The notes beneath the pieces were generated by a model. It ran no database searches, had not been told where the DNA came from, and saw only the letters and a list, made by a program, of their open reading frames with translations. 64,000 nt of DNA, taken from Bradyrhizobium sp. OK095. GTDB lineage: Bacteria; Pseudomonadota; Alphaproteobacteria; Rhizobiales; Xanthobacteraceae. The stretch lies in NCBI RefSeq assembly GCF_900109945.1, contig NZ_FOBX01000022.1, forward strand, positions 19,435 to 83,434, read 5' to 3'. The position numbers and the translations under genes are program-made. Of this stretch, positions 55,314 to 64,000 are shown piece by piece (position 1 is the first letter of the stretch; the number at the start of each line of letters is the position of its first letter).

Positions 55314-55340
55314 CAGGGCAACTCTGGAAGGTGGAAGAAT

Positions 55341-55366
55341 CCTCTCCCCGCGGGTGCGGGGAGAGG
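55341..55366. repeat. palindromic repeat CCTCTCCCCG/CGGGGAGAGG
   Basis: A perfect 10-bp stem with a 6-base loop in the gap between the binding-protein and LivG genes. It belongs to the family at 13494, 15391 and 63780. A hairpin here may stabilise or attenuate the message so that the binding protein is made in excess. Confidence 0.75.
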
Positions 55367-55376
55367 AGATCTGGTA

Positions 55377-56561
55377 TCAGCGCTTGTTGCGGATCGGAAC
55401 GTCCATGTCCTCGATCTTCAGCTCACGCACCGGCTCGAGCACGGCCCAGGCGACGTTCGGATCGACCTTGACCTTGAAGTGATACATGCTCTGCAGCGCC
55501 TGATGGTCTTCTTTGCGGAACACCATCTTGCCCTTCGGCGTGTCGAACTCCAGGCCTTCCATCGCCGTGATCAGCTTCTCGGTGTCGGTCGACTTCGCTT
55601 TGGTGACGGCGGCGACGACGGACATCGCGGCGGCAAAACCGCCCGCGGTGAAGAAGTCCGGCGGCGCCTTGAAGCGCTTCTGGTGCTCGGCGACGAACCA
55701 GTCGTTCACCGGGTTCTTCGGGATGTCGTAGTAATAATAGGTCGCGCCTTCCATGCCGGGCAGGCCCTTGTACGCCGCGAGCGCCGGCAGGATGTTGCCG
55801 CCGGTGGAGAGCTCGATGCCGTAGCGCTTCGGGTCCATGTCCTGGAGCTTGGCCAGCGGATTGCCGGCGCCGGCCCAGATCACCCAGATGATCTTGCGGC
55901 CCGGCTTGTCTTTCAGCGCATCAAACAGCCGCTGGCCGACCGCGGTGAAGTCGGTGGTCGAGGTCGGGGCGTATTCTTCGGCGGCGAGCGTCGCGCCGGT
56001 CTTGGCGAGCGCTTCCTTGAAGGCGCCGACGCCGTCGCGGCCGAAAGCGTAGTCCTGCGCCAGCGTCGCCACGGTGACGCCCTGCTTGCCGATCGCAACC
56101 GCGTTCGAGATCGCGTCCTGCGACGAATTGCGCCCGGTGCGGAAGATGTAGCGATTCCACTTCTCGCCGGTAATCTGGTCCGCGACCGCGGGCTCGACGA
56201 TCAAAATCTTCTTGTTCTCCTCGGCGACGGGGAGAATGGCGAGCGCTGCGGCCGACGACGTCGTGCCGATCGCGATGTCGACCTTGTCGTCCTGATAGGC
56301 TTCCGCGAGCGCGGCCTTGGAGAGGTCCGGCTTGCCCTGGTCGTCCTTGGTGATGACGACGATCTTGCGGCCGTCGAGCATCATGGTGCCCTTGGTGGCG
56401 TATTCGAATCCCATTTGCAGGCCGGTCTCGGTCTGCTTGGCATAAGCCTCGAGCGGGCCGGTCTTGCCGTAGATCAGCGCGACCTTGAGGTCGTCGGCGC
56501 GCGCGGAGCTGCTCGCGGCCAGGCCGATGATGGCTGCTGTGAGAATGAGCGATCGACGCAC
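55377..56561 (-). CDS. ABC transporter periplasmic substrate-binding protein (LivK-like)
   Basis: This 394-residue type I binding protein starts at GTG 56561 with AAGGAGGG ten bases upstream. A signal peptide (RRSLILTAAIIGLAASSSARA) precedes DDLKVALIYGKTGPLEAYAKQTETGLQMGFEYATKGT, and two alpha/beta lobes follow. The ligand pocket is not of the canonical LivJ sequence, so the substrate may be an aromatic acid or another amide-like solute. It heads the K-G-F-H-M operon. Confidence 0.9.
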   Translation of the reverse strand: MRRSLILTAAIIGLAASSSARADDLKVALIYGKTGPLEAYAKQTETGLQMGFEYATKGTMMLDGRKIVVITKDDQGKPDLSKAALAEAYQDDKVDIAIGTTSSAAALAILPVAEENKKILIVEPAVADQITGEKWNRYIFRTGRNSSQDAISNAVAIGKQGVTVATLAQDYAFGRDGVGAFKEALAKTGATLAAEEYAPTSTTDFTAVGQRLFDALKDKPGRKIIWVIWAGAGNPLAKLQDMDPKRYGIELSTGGNILPALAAYKGLPGMEGATYYYYDIPKNPVNDWFVAEHQKRFKAPPDFFTAGGFAAAMSVVAAVTKAKSTDTEKLITAMEGLEFDTPKGKMVFRKEDHQALQSMYHFKVKVDPNVAWAVLEPVRELKIEDMDVPIRNKR

Positions 56562-56818
56562 GATGGTCCCTCCTTGATGAAATGCCTTGGCCACAGCGAT
56601 TTGCACAACACCGCAAACATTGCAATTCCACCTTCCGGCGAAGCTTGCTGCGGGCTTGTGTGACAATGTCCTGACGTGATGATAGCGGATTGCGGCTGCC
56701 GAAGAAATCGGCAGCCCGAGGCAGACTCGTCGATATCGCCCGCCGATGTCACCGGTCGATGTCATCCTTGGATCGGGTCGCGCAGTCTTTGCAAAGTGAG
56801 GGTGTAAAGACGGAGCGG

Positions 56819-58564
56819 TTACCGCCGATACCCGCTCGCCCGCGAATATCCCTGGCGGTTCTGCTGCGTCGGCCGGCTGGCCACGCTGCCGCGAGCCTCG
56901 CTGGAGGCGGGCGTTGCGAGCTTGAGCTCCTCCAGGAAGATCGGCCGGGCGAAATAATAGCCCTGTGCGTAGCGGATCTTGGTCGCAGCCTGGAGGTAGG
57001 CGAGCTCCTCGTAGGATTCGATGCCCTCGGCAATCACGGTCATGCCGAGCGCTTCGCTCAAGGATTCGATCGCGCGCAAAATGCCCTGGCTGCGCGGGCG
57101 CTTATGGATGTCGGTGATGAAGGAGCGGTCGATCTTGATCTCGTCGGCGGTGATGTCGGCGAGCGCCGAGAGCGAGGAATAGCCGGTGCCGAAATCGTCG
57201 ATCGAGATGCCGACGCCGAGCTTTCTGAACATCGGCAGGATTTCGGATTGGAAATGGCTCTTGGCGACGAAGGCGTCTTCCGTCACCTCGATCATGAAGC
57301 GTTGTGGAAAGCCGGTGTCGTCCAACGCCTGCGCGAAGCTGCGCATGAATTCGGGATTGCCGGCCTGCTTGGCGGCGACGTTGATGCTGATGGTCGCTTC
57401 CGCGCCAAAAGTCTCGTTGATCAGGTCGATCGATTTGACGATCTCGGCGAGCACGAGATGGGTCAATTCGTCGATCAGTCCGAGTTCGCCGGCGAGGTTG
57501 ATGAACGAGCCCGGCGCCTGGATCACGCCTTCGTCGTCGCGCAGGCGCACCAGGGCTTCGATGCCCGTTACGGCCTGCGTCCTGATGTCGACCTTGGACT
57601 GAAAGGCGCAGCAGAATCGCTTATCGAGGATGGCGAGCCGCAGCGACTGCTCGATTTTGGTTCGCGCCAGCGCCTCGCGCTCCATGCTGGCGTCGAAGAA
57701 CGCCGCCATCCCTTTGCCATCGTTCTTGACGCGATACATCGCGATGTCGGCGTTCTGGCGCAGCGTCTCGAAGCTGCGTCCGTGATCGGGATAGAGGCTG
57801 ATGCCGACGGAGGTGGAGGCGAACAGCTCCGAATTGTCGATGAAGAACGGCGCGGTCAGCCGCTCCAGCGTCGATTGGATGAATTCGGCAACCTCCTCCT
57901 GGCTCTGGATCGGAGATAGCAGCAGCAGGAATTCGTCGCCGGAGATGCGCGAGAGCATATCGGAATCGCGCAAATCGCGCCCGAGCCGCTTCGACAGCTC
58001 GACCAGCAGCGCGTCGCCGACGGCGTGGCCGTAATAATCGTTGATGTGCTTGAAATTATCGACGTCGAGAAAGGCGAGCGCGAAACGATCGCCCTTGCCG
58101 TCGCGCGCGAGCAGGGTGTTGGCGCGGTGCTCGATCACGCGCCGCGAGGGCAGTCCGGTCAGCTCGTCGAAATAGGCCGAGCGGAATAGCTGGTCCTCGA
58201 AGTTCTTCTGCTCGGTGATGTCGGAGGAGGCCGAGATCAGCAGCTCGCGTCCGGCGAGGCGAATGGGACGATGGGTCGTCAGCAGCACCTGCCGCGCCGT
58301 GCCGTCATGGATGGCTTCCTCGGAGGTGACTGGCTGACCGGACCTCAATGCCTGCTGGCAGGCTTCGCGGCGCGGGGCGAGATCGGGCGAGGGACGGCTG
58401 CCGTCCATGCCGAGCTGGGACGCCGCGATATCGTTAACCAGCAGAAGCTCGCCTTGGGCGTCCTGCACGGTCAGGCCGGCAGGCAGCATTCTAACGATTT
58501 CCTTGAGAAATCCGAGTTCGGCTTCACTCGCGCCGGAATATCTGTTGTCGTTCATAGAAGTCAT
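56819..58564 (-). CDS. PAS-GGDEF-EAL protein
   Basis: This 581-residue soluble protein has a PAS-like domain at about 15-125 (IVRMLPAGLTVQDAQGELLLVNDI), GGDEF at about 140-300, and EAL at about 315-565. The cyclase motif reads LSRISGDEFLLLLSP, with Ser for the first Gly, so synthesis is uncertain. The EAL part has TGIEALVRLRDDEGV and SIDDFGTGYSSLSALAD and looks active as a cyclic-di-GMP phosphodiesterase. The ATG at 58564 or 58555 is likely; no strong ribosome site is seen. Confidence 0.9.
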   Translation of the reverse strand: MTSMNDNRYSGASEAELGFLKEIVRMLPAGLTVQDAQGELLLVNDIAASQLGMDGSRPSPDLAPRREACQQALRSGQPVTSEEAIHDGTARQVLLTTHRPIRLAGRELLISASSDITEQKNFEDQLFRSAYFDELTGLPSRRVIEHRANTLLARDGKGDRFALAFLDVDNFKHINDYYGHAVGDALLVELSKRLGRDLRDSDMLSRISGDEFLLLLSPIQSQEEVAEFIQSTLERLTAPFFIDNSELFASTSVGISLYPDHGRSFETLRQNADIAMYRVKNDGKGMAAFFDASMEREALARTKIEQSLRLAILDKRFCCAFQSKVDIRTQAVTGIEALVRLRDDEGVIQAPGSFINLAGELGLIDELTHLVLAEIVKSIDLINETFGAEATISINVAAKQAGNPEFMRSFAQALDDTGFPQRFMIEVTEDAFVAKSHFQSEILPMFRKLGVGISIDDFGTGYSSLSALADITADEIKIDRSFITDIHKRPRSQGILRAIESLSEALGMTVIAEGIESYEELAYLQAATKIRYAQGYYFARPIFLEELKLATPASSEARGSVASRPTQQNRQGYSRASGYRR

Positions 58565-58763
58565 GAATCTTGTTGTTTCAGCGCGCCTTTGCAATGGACG
58601 CAATCTCGCGCGGTTCCCTCTTAGGTTTGGTTAAGGGGTACGCAGAAATACGGGGGTGTTTTGCGGCGATGCGACGCGTGCAGAAAATCGTCATTAACAG
58701 AGCGTCAACGTCACTTGCGAAACCGCAAGCGGAGCGCGCGGCTGGCTTTCGCTTGTTTCGAGT

Positions 58764-59729
58764 CTAGCCGCTTTTGGGAACGCGGCATTGCATGATGCAA
58801 TGCAGGCCGGTCTCCAGATACGAGACCTCGGTCTTGCCGTCGAAGGCGGACAGCGCCGACTTCAGCAATTTGGTGCCGAAGCCGGGTGCCGACACCTTGC
58901 CGATGCTCGGACCTTCGGTCTCGTCCCAGGTCACGGTCAGGCGGTCGCCGCTGACGGTCCATGACACCTGCAACAATCCGCGCGGTGCGGAGAACGCGCC
59001 ATATTTGCCGGCATTGGTGGCGAGCTCGTGAAACATCAGTGACAACGTCACCGCGAGCTTCGGCGGCAGAAACAGCCGGTCGCCGTTGAGGGTGAAGCGG
59101 ACATGGCCATAGGGCCCGAGCTCCGCGATCAGGAGGTCGCGGATGTCGCAGCCGGCCTTGTCGATCCGCGAGATCAGATCGTCGGTCGTGGCCAGCGAGC
59201 GCAGCCGCGGATCGATCCGTGCCCAGACCTGCGGCTGGTCGTGCAGTACCTGATGGATCACGGCGTGCACGGTCGACAGCTTGTTCTTCAGCCGGTGCTG
59301 GAGCTCGTCGACCAGCAGCTTGCGATAATCTTCTTCCTCAATGAGGCGTTTGGAGATTCGGCGCTGCTCGACCAGCATCGTACGATAATGCTCGACGCCC
59401 CAGATGGTGAGCGCGCAGACCGCCCAGTACAGCGCCAGCAGGGCAAAGCGCGCGTGATCGGCGAGGGCTTCGCTGAAATTCACGACCACGCCGAGCACGC
59501 CGCCGACGATCGCCGTCACGATGCCGATCCGGAAGCCTCCGAAAGCGGCGGCGAAGAACACGGCCGGAAAATAGGGGGTGAAGTAGACGTCCGGCCGCAC
59601 ATGCGCGAGCCCCCAGCGCGCCAGCGTCGCAACCAGCACGCAGGCGACCGCAAAGGCAATGCTGAGGCCGAGCGACGGCGGTGCCAGGCCCTGCCAGCCC
59701 TTGCGGAAGTCGTCGATCAGCTTCTCCAT
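58764..59729 (-). CDS. HWE/HisKA_2-type sensor histidine kinase
   Basis: This 321-residue protein has an N-terminal membrane region with three or four hydrophobic segments (DUF4118-like: SIAFAVACVLVATLARW, VYFTPYFPAVFFAAAFGG, IGIVTAIVGGVLGVVV, FALLALYWAVCALTI). The phospho-acceptor His is in VDELQHRLKNKLSTVHAVIHQ, and the ATPase motifs are LMFHELATNAGKYGAFS and VTWDETEGPSI. HWE kinases often control the alphaproteobacterial general stress response; no partner response regulator is adjacent. Confidence 0.88.
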   Translation of the reverse strand: MEKLIDDFRKGWQGLAPPSLGLSIAFAVACVLVATLARWGLAHVRPDVYFTPYFPAVFFAAAFGGFRIGIVTAIVGGVLGVVVNFSEALADHARFALLALYWAVCALTIWGVEHYRTMLVEQRRISKRLIEEEDYRKLLVDELQHRLKNKLSTVHAVIHQVLHDQPQVWARIDPRLRSLATTDDLISRIDKAGCDIRDLLIAELGPYGHVRFTLNGDRLFLPPKLAVTLSLMFHELATNAGKYGAFSAPRGLLQVSWTVSGDRLTVTWDETEGPSIGKVSAPGFGTKLLKSALSAFDGKTEVSYLETGLHCIMQCRVPKSG

Positions 59730-59908
59730 GCGCAGCCCGGTCGCGATGTGCGTTCGCGGTGAATGTTACGCATGTCAGCAGCGCAAGCAAAGCTTGCCTT
59801 GTCGGGAGACGGCAGGAATAGTGACTGCTGCGGCGTCGATCGCCGCGGCACCGTCATCGATCGGTGTCCGCTATTTGGCATCAAATCATTCAAAAACAGG
59901 GACATTCC

Positions 59909-60748
59909 ATGGGCAGGCTGGACGGCAAGGTGGCGGTGATCACGGGTGCGACGAGCGGCATCGGATTGCGGACAGCAGAAGTCTTCGTTGCCGAAGGTGC
60001 CAAAATTGTGATCGCGGGGCGGCGTATACCGGAAGGCGAGGCGCTGGCATCGCGGCTCGGGGCTACTTGCGTCTTTCGCCAGACCGATGTGACTGTCGAA
60101 GTGCAGATGCAGGCGCTGATCGCGCTCGCGGTGGAGAAATTCGGCCGGATCGACTGCCTGTTCAACAATGCCGGCGGCCCGGCGCAGACCGGGGGCATCG
60201 AGGGCCTCGAGGTCGAGCGCTTCGACGCGGCGATGGCGACACTGGTGCGCAGCGTCATGCTCGGCATGAAGCACGCCGCGCCCCATATGAAGAAGCAGGG
60301 TTTTGGCAGCATCATCAACAATGGCAGCATCGCCGGTCGTCTCGCCGGCTTCTCATCGTCCTTGGTCTACGGCGCGGCCAAGGCGGCGGTGATCCATCTC
60401 ACCAAATGCGTGGCGATGGAGCTCGGTGAGTCCAACGTCCGCGTCAACTCGATCTCACCCGGCGCGATCGCGACCGGCATTTTTGGCAAGGCGCTTGGCT
60501 TGTCGACGGAAGCTGCCGAGAAGACGCCGGCGGTGATGCGCGACGTCTACAAGACCGCGCAGCCGATTCCCCGCGCTGGCATCCCCGATGACATCGCGCA
60601 CGCCGCGGTGTTCCTGGCGAGCGACGAATCCAGCTTCATCAACGGCCACGACCTCGTCATCGACGGCGCCATCACCGGCGGCCGCAACTGGAGCCAGCAA
60701 CAGCAGGGCTTGGCGGCCTTGCGCAACGCGTTCGATCAGGGGGCGTAG
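59909..60748 (+). CDS. SDR family oxidoreductase
   Basis: This 279-residue classical short-chain dehydrogenase has nucleotide-binding TGATSGIG, the NNAG motif (LFNNAGGPA), catalytic Ser in NNGSIAG, and SSLVYGAAKAAV with Tyr and Lys of YxxxK. It has ISPGAIATGIF and a C-terminal INGHDLVIDGAITGGRNW. It presumably uses NAD(P) to oxidise an alcohol. AGGGACATTCC precedes the ATG at 59909. The substrate is unknown. Confidence 0.92.
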   Translation: MGRLDGKVAVITGATSGIGLRTAEVFVAEGAKIVIAGRRIPEGEALASRLGATCVFRQTDVTVEVQMQALIALAVEKFGRIDCLFNNAGGPAQTGGIEGLEVERFDAAMATLVRSVMLGMKHAAPHMKKQGFGSIINNGSIAGRLAGFSSSLVYGAAKAAVIHLTKCVAMELGESNVRVNSISPGAIATGIFGKALGLSTEAAEKTPAVMRDVYKTAQPIPRAGIPDDIAHAAVFLASDESSFINGHDLVIDGAITGGRNWSQQQQGLAALRNAFDQGA

Positions 60749-60755
60749 GAAGGTC

Positions 60756-60893
60756 TCGTGCCCCGGACGCGGTGCGGCGCGAAGTGCCGCTCCGCAGAGC
60801 CGGGGCCCATCTCTCCGAGCTGACGGTGTCTCAAGATGCTGGGTCCCGGCTCTGCGCAGCAGCGCAAGCGCTGCAGCGCGTCCGGGACACGAG
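60756..60893. repeat. dispersed palindromic repeat, GCCCCGGAC type
   Basis: Arms CGTGCCCCGGACGCG and CGCGTCCGGGACACG lie near the ends (60756 and 60893), with inner pairs AGAGCCGGGGC and GGGTCCCGGCTCT. It is related to 4122-4233 and lies between the convergent SDR and P450 genes. Confidence 0.75.
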
Positions 60894-60900
60894 AGTAGCG

Positions 60901-62277
60901 TTAGATGGCCTTCACCCGCACCTTCAACCCATCCCGCGGCTTCGGAATCGGCCACATCTGCCACTCCGGCTTGTAGCCCTCTTCCAGCGACACCTCGAGG
61001 TTCTGCAAGAAGTGCCGGGCAAAACATTTCGCCTGCATGTAGGCGAAATGCAGGCCGAGGCACATATGCGCGCCGCCGCCGAACGGCACCCAGGCGAAGC
61101 GGTGGCGGTTGCGTTGCGCCTCTTCCGTAAAGCGAAGGGGATCGAAGCGATCCGGCTCCGGCCAAATGTCCTTCATGTGATGCGTATAGAGCGGATTGAC
61201 GCCGACCGCGGTGCCGGCGGGAATCGTAAATCCCTTGAAGGTGAAATCGCGCATCGCGCGGCGCGGCATCGAGGGCACCGGCGGCTTGATCCGCAGCGCC
61301 TCCTTGAACGCCATCTCCGACAGCGGCATCTTTTCGAGATCGTCGAAGCTGCTGGGCGAACCGGGGGCGAGTCCGAGCGCAAGAACCTCGGCGCGCAGCC
61401 TGTCCTGCCAGTCCGGATTGGCGGCGAGCTCGCCGATGAAGGAGGTCAGCGACGAGGTCAGCGTGTCGTGCGCCGCCATCATCAAAAAGCTCATGTGGTC
61501 GATGATGTCCTGCTCGGACAGCAGCGCACCGTCCTCATGGGTGGCGCGGCAGAGATGCGAGAACAGATCATCGCCGCCGTGATTGCCGCGCCGGAGCGGA
61601 ATCTGCTCGCGGAAATAGGCGACGATGCGCTTGCGCCCGTTGACGCCACGCGCCATCTGCGTGCCGGGCAGGGGGCGGCGGATCGGGGCGACCGCGGCCG
61701 CGACCATGTCGACGAAGGCGCGGTTGATCTCGTCGACCTCCGGCCCGATATCGGCGCCGAGGAAGGACGCCGCGGCGAGATCGAGCGTGAGCTGCTTCAT
61801 CGCCGGATAAAGCTGCATCTCGCCGGGCGTCGCCTTCCATTGCGCGACGCGCGCGGCGATGCCGCGGTCGAGATCGCTCAGATAAGACTTCATCGGCCCG
61901 GACTTGAACGCGACCGACAGCGCCTTGCGGTGCAGGCGGTGCTCGTCGAAATCGAGCAGCATCAATCCGCGCGGAAACAGCAGGCCGAGCACCTTGTTCC
62001 AGCCGTGCGTCGACGAAAACAGCTTCTGCTGGTCGAACAGCACAAGCTCGTTGGCCTCGGGCCCGAGCAGCACGACATTGGTCTCGCCGAAAATGTGGGT
62101 GCGGTAGACCGGGCCGTATTTGGCGCCGTTCGCTTCGATGTGCCCCTTGGGGTCGGCGAGCACCTGAAAGGTCTTGCCGATGATCGGCCAGCCCTCGTCG
62201 CCGGGGATGTGCGTCAGCTCGTTGCGTTTGGGCGCAGTGAACGGAAGCGCAGGGGCGGCCACATTCTGCATCGACAT
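60901..62277 (-). CDS. cytochrome P450
   Basis: This 458-residue P450 has the I-helix MMAAHDTLTSSLTS, ExxR in FKEALRIKPP, and the heme loop WVPFGGGAHMCLGLHFA with its Cys ligand. It starts MSMQNVAAPALPFTAP at 62277; the upstream frame is not family-like. It is soluble, without a membrane anchor. The sequence is nearer to the sterol-/CYP51-like bacterial group than to CYP101-type enzymes, but the substrate cannot be read. It is 133 bases downstream of the LLM oxidoreductase gene; no ferredoxin is in the window. Confidence 0.92.
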   Translation of the reverse strand: MSMQNVAAPALPFTAPKRNELTHIPGDEGWPIIGKTFQVLADPKGHIEANGAKYGPVYRTHIFGETNVVLLGPEANELVLFDQQKLFSSTHGWNKVLGLLFPRGLMLLDFDEHRLHRKALSVAFKSGPMKSYLSDLDRGIAARVAQWKATPGEMQLYPAMKQLTLDLAAASFLGADIGPEVDEINRAFVDMVAAAVAPIRRPLPGTQMARGVNGRKRIVAYFREQIPLRRGNHGGDDLFSHLCRATHEDGALLSEQDIIDHMSFLMMAAHDTLTSSLTSFIGELAANPDWQDRLRAEVLALGLAPGSPSSFDDLEKMPLSEMAFKEALRIKPPVPSMPRRAMRDFTFKGFTIPAGTAVGVNPLYTHHMKDIWPEPDRFDPLRFTEEAQRNRHRFAWVPFGGGAHMCLGLHFAYMQAKCFARHFLQNLEVSLEEGYKPEWQMWPIPKPRDGLKVRVKAI

Positions 62278-62410
62278 GACGATTGCTCCGGTTGGCTGAC
62301 CGAACGGCGCGCGATCGCGATATGAATACGGCCTGCGCCACGCTGACGGGATCAACATAGCACAGGCCGCTATCACTTGCTCATGATAGTGGCTACAGGC
62401 GTAGCCGCGT

Positions 62411-63646
62411 CTACCGCTTCGCAGCTTCCTTCTGCAGATCCGGCGCGTTGACGGCTGGAATGGCGACGCGGCCGGGGCCGGTCACCTTCAGCGCCTCAAC
62501 GGCCTTCTCGTTCTGCATGATCTTGGCCATCACGGCCTGCCCTGCGCGCTCGAAGATCTCGCGGTTCTCGATCACGAATTTTTGCGACTTGCGTAAAGAA
62601 TCGACGTAGCCGTTGATCTCCGGCACGACGTAGCGGGCGACCATGTCCCAGCTGCGGCGCGTCGCCTCCGGATTGGCCCAGTCGTGCACGAAGCCGATGA
62701 CGGCGCCGATGCCGCCGGACACCTGCATCACGTTCTTGATGGTTTTGACGAGATCGTCGGGCGTGCCGATGGTGGAGGCCGCGCCCTCGACGAAGGCGGT
62801 CTTGTCCACGGCTTCATCGGGCGAGGAGAACGCGGTCAGGCCCGGGCGCTGCAAGGTGCCGACATTATATTCGTTGTGCCAGCGCATCAGCCCGGCGCCG
62901 GCCTCGCGGCGCGCCTGCTCGCGGCTCTCGGCGATGTGGAAGGTGAGCAGCACGCGCCAGTTCGCGCGATCGACTGTGGTGCCATGCTTCTTGGCGGCAT
63001 CCTCGGCGAACTGCCATTGCTGTTGCAGGGACATCAGGCCCTGCGTCGTCATCGAGCCCAGCGAGATGATGCCGATGCCGTATTTGCCGGCGAGCGTCAT
63101 GCCCGACGGCGAGATCTGCGAGGCCACCACGAACGGCATTTCTTCCTGCAAAGGCAGAAGCTGAAGCGCGGCGTCGTTCATGGTGAACCAGTCGGTCTTC
63201 GCCGTGACGCGCTCGCCGTTGAAGAGGCGGCGGATCACCGCGATCGCCTCGTCCTGGCGGTCGCGCTGGGTCATCGGATCGATGCCGAGCGTGTGCGCGT
63301 CGGACGCCAGCGCGCCGGGGCCGGAGCCGAAGATGGCGCGGCCGCCGGTCATGTGGTCGAGCTGCACCATGCGCTGGGCCACGTTGTAGGGATGATGGTA
63401 GGGCAGCGACACCACGCCGGTGCCGAGCCTGATCCGCTTGGTGCGCTCGCCGGCCGCGGCCAGAAACATCTCGGGCGAAGCAATCATCTCCCAGCCGGAG
63501 GAATGATGCTCGCCGCACCAGAACTCGTCATAGCCGAGGCTATCCAACTGCTCGACCAGATCGAGATCACGCCGGAACTGGAGCATCGGATGCTCCCCGA
63601 TCGGGTGATGCGGGGCAAGAAAGGCCCCGAACTTCAGGCGCGCCAT
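62411..63646 (-). CDS. LLM class flavin-dependent oxidoreductase
   Basis: This 411-residue luciferase-like monooxygenase begins MARLKFGAFLAPHHPIGEHPMLQF. It has LDSLGYDEFWCGEHHSSGWEMI, RIRLGTGVVSLPYHHPYNVAQRM and GRAIFGSGPGALASDAHTLGID, the usual FMN-binding strands. It probably needs a separate FMN reductase. It may share a transcript with the P450 downstream and act in the same oxidation pathway, which is inference. The C-terminal 60 residues are a family-typical helical extension. Confidence 0.9.
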   Translation of the reverse strand: MARLKFGAFLAPHHPIGEHPMLQFRRDLDLVEQLDSLGYDEFWCGEHHSSGWEMIASPEMFLAAAGERTKRIRLGTGVVSLPYHHPYNVAQRMVQLDHMTGGRAIFGSGPGALASDAHTLGIDPMTQRDRQDEAIAVIRRLFNGERVTAKTDWFTMNDAALQLLPLQEEMPFVVASQISPSGMTLAGKYGIGIISLGSMTTQGLMSLQQQWQFAEDAAKKHGTTVDRANWRVLLTFHIAESREQARREAGAGLMRWHNEYNVGTLQRPGLTAFSSPDEAVDKTAFVEGAASTIGTPDDLVKTIKNVMQVSGGIGAVIGFVHDWANPEATRRSWDMVARYVVPEINGYVDSLRKSQKFVIENREIFERAGQAVMAKIMQNEKAVEALKVTGPGRVAIPAVNAPDLQKEAAKR

Positions 63647-63779
63647 GGCGTTCTCTCCGGCTGAGTTTTTTGTTTGTTGAGCGGTCGAGGCTACGTGCTG
63701 GAAAGAGCGAACGCAATCGCGTGGTGTCCCGCGCGGCGGAATGCAGGCATGCGTGGATACGAGGCGAAGTGTCTCGTCT

Positions 63780-63907
63780 CCCTCGCCCCGTTCTTACGGG
63801 GGGAGGGCGGGGTGAGGGGCCCTCTCCGCAGATGAGATCATTGTGAGACCTGTACCCCCTCACCCGGAATTCAAACTGCGTTCGAATTCCGACCTCTCCC
63901 CGCAAGC
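63780..63907. repeat. dispersed composite palindromic repeat, copy 2
   Basis: It has the same order as 15391-15529: CCCTCGCCCCG...CGGGGGGAGGG, then GGTGAGGGGCC, TGTACCCCCTCACCC, a variable stem (GAATTC...GAATTC), and GACCTCTCCCCGCAAGC. The final arm is degraded. The 93 bases after it to the window end hold no convincing feature. Confidence 0.75.
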
Positions 63908-64000
63908 GCAGGGCTGTCCGGGGAATGATTCACTATGCCGCGGAGCATGCCCGGTTTAACCGGCATGAAGCCGGTACTTTCTGGTTGTCGAGACTCAGAA

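Overview
The window is a G+C-rich alphaproteobacterial chromosome segment. It most resembles Bradyrhizobium or a close relative in the Nitrobacteraceae. The basis is the rpsT-dnaA-dnaN-recF-gyrB-murA order, the protein sequences, a DUF3551 protein, and many dispersed palindromic repeats of the kind common in that group. The species cannot be named from the sequence alone.

Layout. 1-4090: a partial MmgE/PrpD gene, a FUSC transporter, and a DsbA-like isomerase / DUF2867 / MATE efflux operon with 4-base overlaps. 4268-18502: the replication block on the minus strand (murA paralogue, gyrB, recF, dnaN, dnaA, rpsT). It is interrupted by three tandem paralogues of an unrecognised secreted family (8409-12212) and by a small DUF559 gene bracketed by inverted repeats (13494-13987). 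The 1.2 kb upstream of dnaA has no convincing gene and is a weak oriC candidate. 18881-26599: a small membrane protein, msrA, a polysaccharide-export lipoprotein, hydrolases and a Tat-exported two-subunit molybdenum hydroxylase. 26676-41904: regulatory and metabolic genes: a Fic protein with its own HTH and a long palindrome at its start, an HD-GYP protein, an acyl-CoA ligase, a Bug-type binding protein, an ArsR/SRPBCC pair, a serine protease, a winged-helix regulator / second UppS unit with matching operators, a metallophosphoesterase, a 3-methyladenine glycosylase and DinB. 42357-46659: tRNA-Arg(CCG) and two cyclic-di-GMP enzymes.

The most interesting part is about 46.9-51.9 kb. Three minus-strand genes, evidently one transcript, encode a four-helix membrane protein resembling SLATT effectors, a 939-residue NACHT-type STAND NTPase, and a small TIR-like protein. 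The cassette has visibly lower G+C. It lies between the intact livM gene and a second, detached copy of the livM 3' end, with a 95-base core matching at all but one position. This looks like a horizontally acquired anti-phage or conflict cassette inserted at the end of livM. No integrase or transposase is visible.

51744-56561 is a complete branched-chain amino-acid-type ABC operon (K-G-F-H-M). 56819-63646 holds a GGDEF-EAL protein, an HWE histidine kinase, an SDR dehydrogenase, a cytochrome P450 and an LLM flavin oxidoreductase. Several palindromic repeat families recur between genes; the element at 15391-15529 is repeated at 63780-63907.
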